NCBI RefSeq assembly: GCF_002077945.1
Contig: NZ_LVYD01000045.1
Coordinates: forward strand, 222,775 to 286,774
Reading direction: 5' to 3'
DNA from: Niastella vici
GTDB taxonomy: Bacteria; Bacteroidota; Bacteroidia; Chitinophagales; Chitinophagaceae
Length of the DNA stretch: 64,000 nucleotides
Shown: one piece after another, positions 62,648 to 64,000 of the stretch
Numbering within the stretch: the stretch's first letter is position 1
Layout: every line of letters begins with the position of its first letter
The notes under the pieces: generated by a model
Told to the model about the DNA's origin: nothing
The model's input: only the letters and a program-made list of their open reading frames with translations
The model's database searches: none
Position numbers and translations under genes: made by a program

Positions 62648-63151
62648 ATGAAAATAACTGCACAGGAAGAATACGGTTTGCGTATATTAATACGACTTGC
62701 AGCCTGCAAGGATACGAATGGCATGAGCATTCCGCAGTTAAGTGAAGCGGAAGGGCTCACCGGAACTTATGTGGCCAAAATCACACGTATTTTGCGGATG
62801 AAAGGGTTTATAAACAGTACGCCTGGTAATAAAGGCGGCTATGTACTGGCCAAGCCCGCAAAAGAGATTGTGATCAATGAAGCGCTGAAAGCATTGGGCG
62901 GCCCCATGTTCAACAGTACATTTTGTGGTTCACATACCGGAACCATGAAGTTATGTACCAATTCGGTTGATTGTTCGGCCCGTTCATTGTGGCAGATGAT
63001 ACAGTATACGCTTGATCAGTTATTAGATAAAGTTACACTGCACGACCTGGTTAATTCTGAGAAAGAATCAACCAAGATCTTATACCAGATGCTGCAGCCC
63101 GATCCGGCGCTTAAACGCACTCTTATGAGCATAGCAACGCCAGAGGAATAA
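62648..63151 (+). CDS. Rrf2-family transcriptional regulator with three conserved-type Cys
   Basis: 167 residues. Winged HTH: YGLRILIRLAAC, then QLSEAEGLTGTYVAKITRILRMKGF. Three Cys at 93, 103 and 109 (C-x9-C-x5-C) lie where IscR/SufR-type regulators bind an Fe-S cluster, so I infer it senses Fe-S status and autoregulates the suf operon. In other organisms this gene is usually first; here it is last. The C-terminal ~50 residues extend the family core. A terminator follows. Confidence 0.93.
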   Translation: MKITAQEEYGLRILIRLAACKDTNGMSIPQLSEAEGLTGTYVAKITRILRMKGFINSTPGNKGGYVLAKPAKEIVINEALKALGGPMFNSTFCGSHTGTMKLCTNSVDCSARSLWQMIQYTLDQLLDKVTLHDLVNSEKESTKILYQMLQPDPALKRTLMSIATPEE

Positions 63152-63178
63152 TTCTTAATACAACTTATTATATAAAAA

Positions 63179-63207
63179 ATGGATCTGTGTTGCAGATCCA
63201 TTTTTTT
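63179..63207. terminator. Bidirectional terminator after the SUF operon
   Basis: Perfect 9-bp stem ATGGATCTG / CAGATCCAT with TGTTG loop, A run before and T run after, between convergent genes. Confidence 0.92.
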
Positions 63208-63227
63208 GTAAGTAATATTCCGGGTTA

Positions 63228-63689
63228 TTATCGTTTTAGATAGATATGGGTTTTAGTCCATTCATCATGTCTGGAGTTAAGATAGAATATCTGATATAAT
63301 TCCAGTTTATCATCTGTTAACGTCAGGATCTTATAATTAAAATTGCCAATGTTAAAATTATATCCTTGCACTGTCATCGCAGAATCGTTAAATACGTAAG
63401 CGTATTTAAGAATTCTTCCGTTTTGTGAAAAAGTTGCTGTATCATCATGCCCAAAATTAATATAATCTCCGGGCTTCCCAACGTATTCCGATGTATCACT
63501 GGGGCCAAATACTGAATAATAGGTGGTATCATATTTAATTACCAGATCCCACTTTTGCTTTAATTGATCGCTTTTTGTTTTTTTATCTTTTTTACAGGAA
63601 AAGGCACAGGCTAGGAAAGTGGCTACTACGCATAGGGTAATAAATGTCCGGCTATACTGCATTGATCGATTAATGTGAATTGAACTCAT
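63228..63689 (-). CDS. Small lipoprotein, unknown (lipocalin-like)
   Basis: 153 residues from ATG 63689, or 144 from 63662. The signal ends ACAFSC with the lipobox Cys followed by KKDKK, a charged sequence typical of Bacteroidota lipoproteins. The body is beta-rich (KWDLVIKYDTTYY, TATFSQNGRILKYAYVFND, KILTLTDDKLELYQIF), like the short lipocalin-like / DUF families that follow 'W..... ' strands. No neighbour links it to a pathway. Confidence 0.7.
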   Translation of the reverse strand: MSSIHINRSMQYSRTFITLCVVATFLACAFSCKKDKKTKSDQLKQKWDLVIKYDTTYYSVFGPSDTSEYVGKPGDYINFGHDDTATFSQNGRILKYAYVFNDSAMTVQGYNFNIGNFNYKILTLTDDKLELYQIFYLNSRHDEWTKTHIYLKR

Positions 63690-63801
63690 AAAGATTTGGT
63701 ATTTGACGTAAAATTATATTACGTCATGGACTTTATGGATTCAACTTAATAAGCGTGCAGATTTGGCAATAAGTGCGCCTATTCCGGCCATAAGCGTGAA
63801 A

Positions 63802-63829
63802 CAAAAAAAAGCAAGTCGCGTTGACTTGC
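63802..63829 (-). terminator. Rho-independent terminator of the gene at the right edge
   Basis: On the minus strand GCAAGTC / GACTTGC (63811-63829) forms a 7-bp stem followed by a T run (63810-63802). It lies 10 bp after the stop of the partial gene at 63839. Confidence 0.8.
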
Positions 63830-63838
63830 CTTTTTTTA

Positions 63839-64000
63839 TCATGAGTCTTTTTTCTCTTTCTTATCCTGGTCTCCGCCTTTCTCATCCTTCTTATTATCAC
63901 CGCCTTTGTCATCTTTCTTGTCGTCTTTGCCCTTTTGATCTTTGTCGGCGTCTTTTTTGTCATCCTTGTCCTTCTGTTCTTTCTCTGCGCGCTCTTTGTC
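63839..64000 (-). CDS. C-terminal end of a gene cut by the window: Lys/Asp-rich tail
   Basis: Reading minus from base 64000 gives 53 codons and a TGA: DKERAEKEQKDKDDKKDADK, then DQKGKDDKKDDKGGDNKKDE, then KGGDQDKKEKKDS. The frame is strongly biased to K, D, E and G with no hydrophobic residues, so this is a disordered, highly charged tail. Nothing before it is visible. A well-placed terminator supports a real gene; a different minus frame here gives only an Arg/Lys-rich reading with no terminator match. Confidence 0.6.
   Translation of the reverse strand, partial: DKERAEKEQKDKDDKKDADKDQKGKDDKKDDKGGDNKKDEKGGDQDKKEKKDS

Noticed and set aside
63733..63963. Arg/Lys/Thr-rich minus-strand frame at the right edge
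   Set aside because: Wrong frame of the Lys/Asp-rich coding tail at 63839-64000, which has a matching stop and terminator.
1..64000. rRNA, tRNA, tmRNA or replication origin
   Set aside because: No cloverleaf with a GTTCRANNC arm, no conserved rRNA segments and no DnaA-box cluster were noticed; a covariance scan was not possible.

Overview
The window looks like a chromosomal segment of a Bacteroidota bacterium, most likely in or near the Chitinophagaceae (Chitinophaga/Niastella type). The pointers are three TonB-linked SusC/SusD-type genes or pairs, an ECF sigma / FecR anti-sigma unit, type IX secretion (T9SS) sorting domains and a PorP/SprF partner, Bacteroidota-style TAnnTTTG promoter elements, and general lack of Shine-Dalgarno sequences. 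The species assignment is inference; no rRNA or tRNA gene was seen.

Layout. 1-3522: 3' part of a SusC receptor plus its SusD lipoprotein. 3653-8458: housekeeping block with a DUF3467 protein, radC, a small membrane protein, prs-rplY-pth and a fumarylacetoacetase-family hydrolase. 8825-15433: fused alpha/beta 2-oxoacid dehydrogenase E1, an IS1595-derived protein that seems to have lost its catalytic residues, a CDF metal exporter, a class A beta-lactamase-like lipoprotein, a single-domain response regulator and purine nucleoside phosphorylase. 15569-22039: glycan-degradation block with a sulfatase, its formylglycine-generating enzyme as a secreted lipoprotein, a GH92 mannosidase and a LacI regulator, with a palindromic operator candidate before GH92. 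22059-24122: relic of a PAS-domain kinase, YtxH and holin-like envelope proteins, and a receiver-CRP fusion regulator.

24825-34054: two paralogous small exported cysteine peptides flanking a MauE/DoxX-type membrane protein, then on the other strand a complete sigma - FecR - SusC (with STN signalling domain) - SusD trans-envelope system. 34430-36959: MBL hydrolase, a 15-codon leader-like ORF with a strong Shine-Dalgarno and a terminator, a MOSC protein and a small hypothetical. 37774-44065: PorP/SprF and a 1697-residue PKD-repeat T9SS adhesin. 44558-46514: two LVIVD-repeat lipoproteins and a beta-barrel protein. 46526-50715: the classic tesA / ybbA / ybbP-like trio. 50775-56487: an unusual minus-strand cluster of three tandem phage Tail Collar paralogues, a signal-less periplasmic-binding-protein-like protein, a T9SS cargo protein and a small exported protein ending in CLSGC. 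57026-63151: SUF iron-sulfur operon sufB-C-D-S-E, a DUF59 maturation factor and a cysteine-containing Rrf2 regulator. The right edge cuts a gene whose product ends in a Lys/Asp-rich tail.

The most striking non-coding signal is a recurring class of intergenic elements (near 6.9, 37.1, 38.9, 44.4, 49.1 and 56.6 kb). Each is built from its own short word repeated with a locus-specific period (7, 8 or 11 bp), and in five of the six the second half is the inverted complement of the first. The words differ between loci while the architecture is shared.
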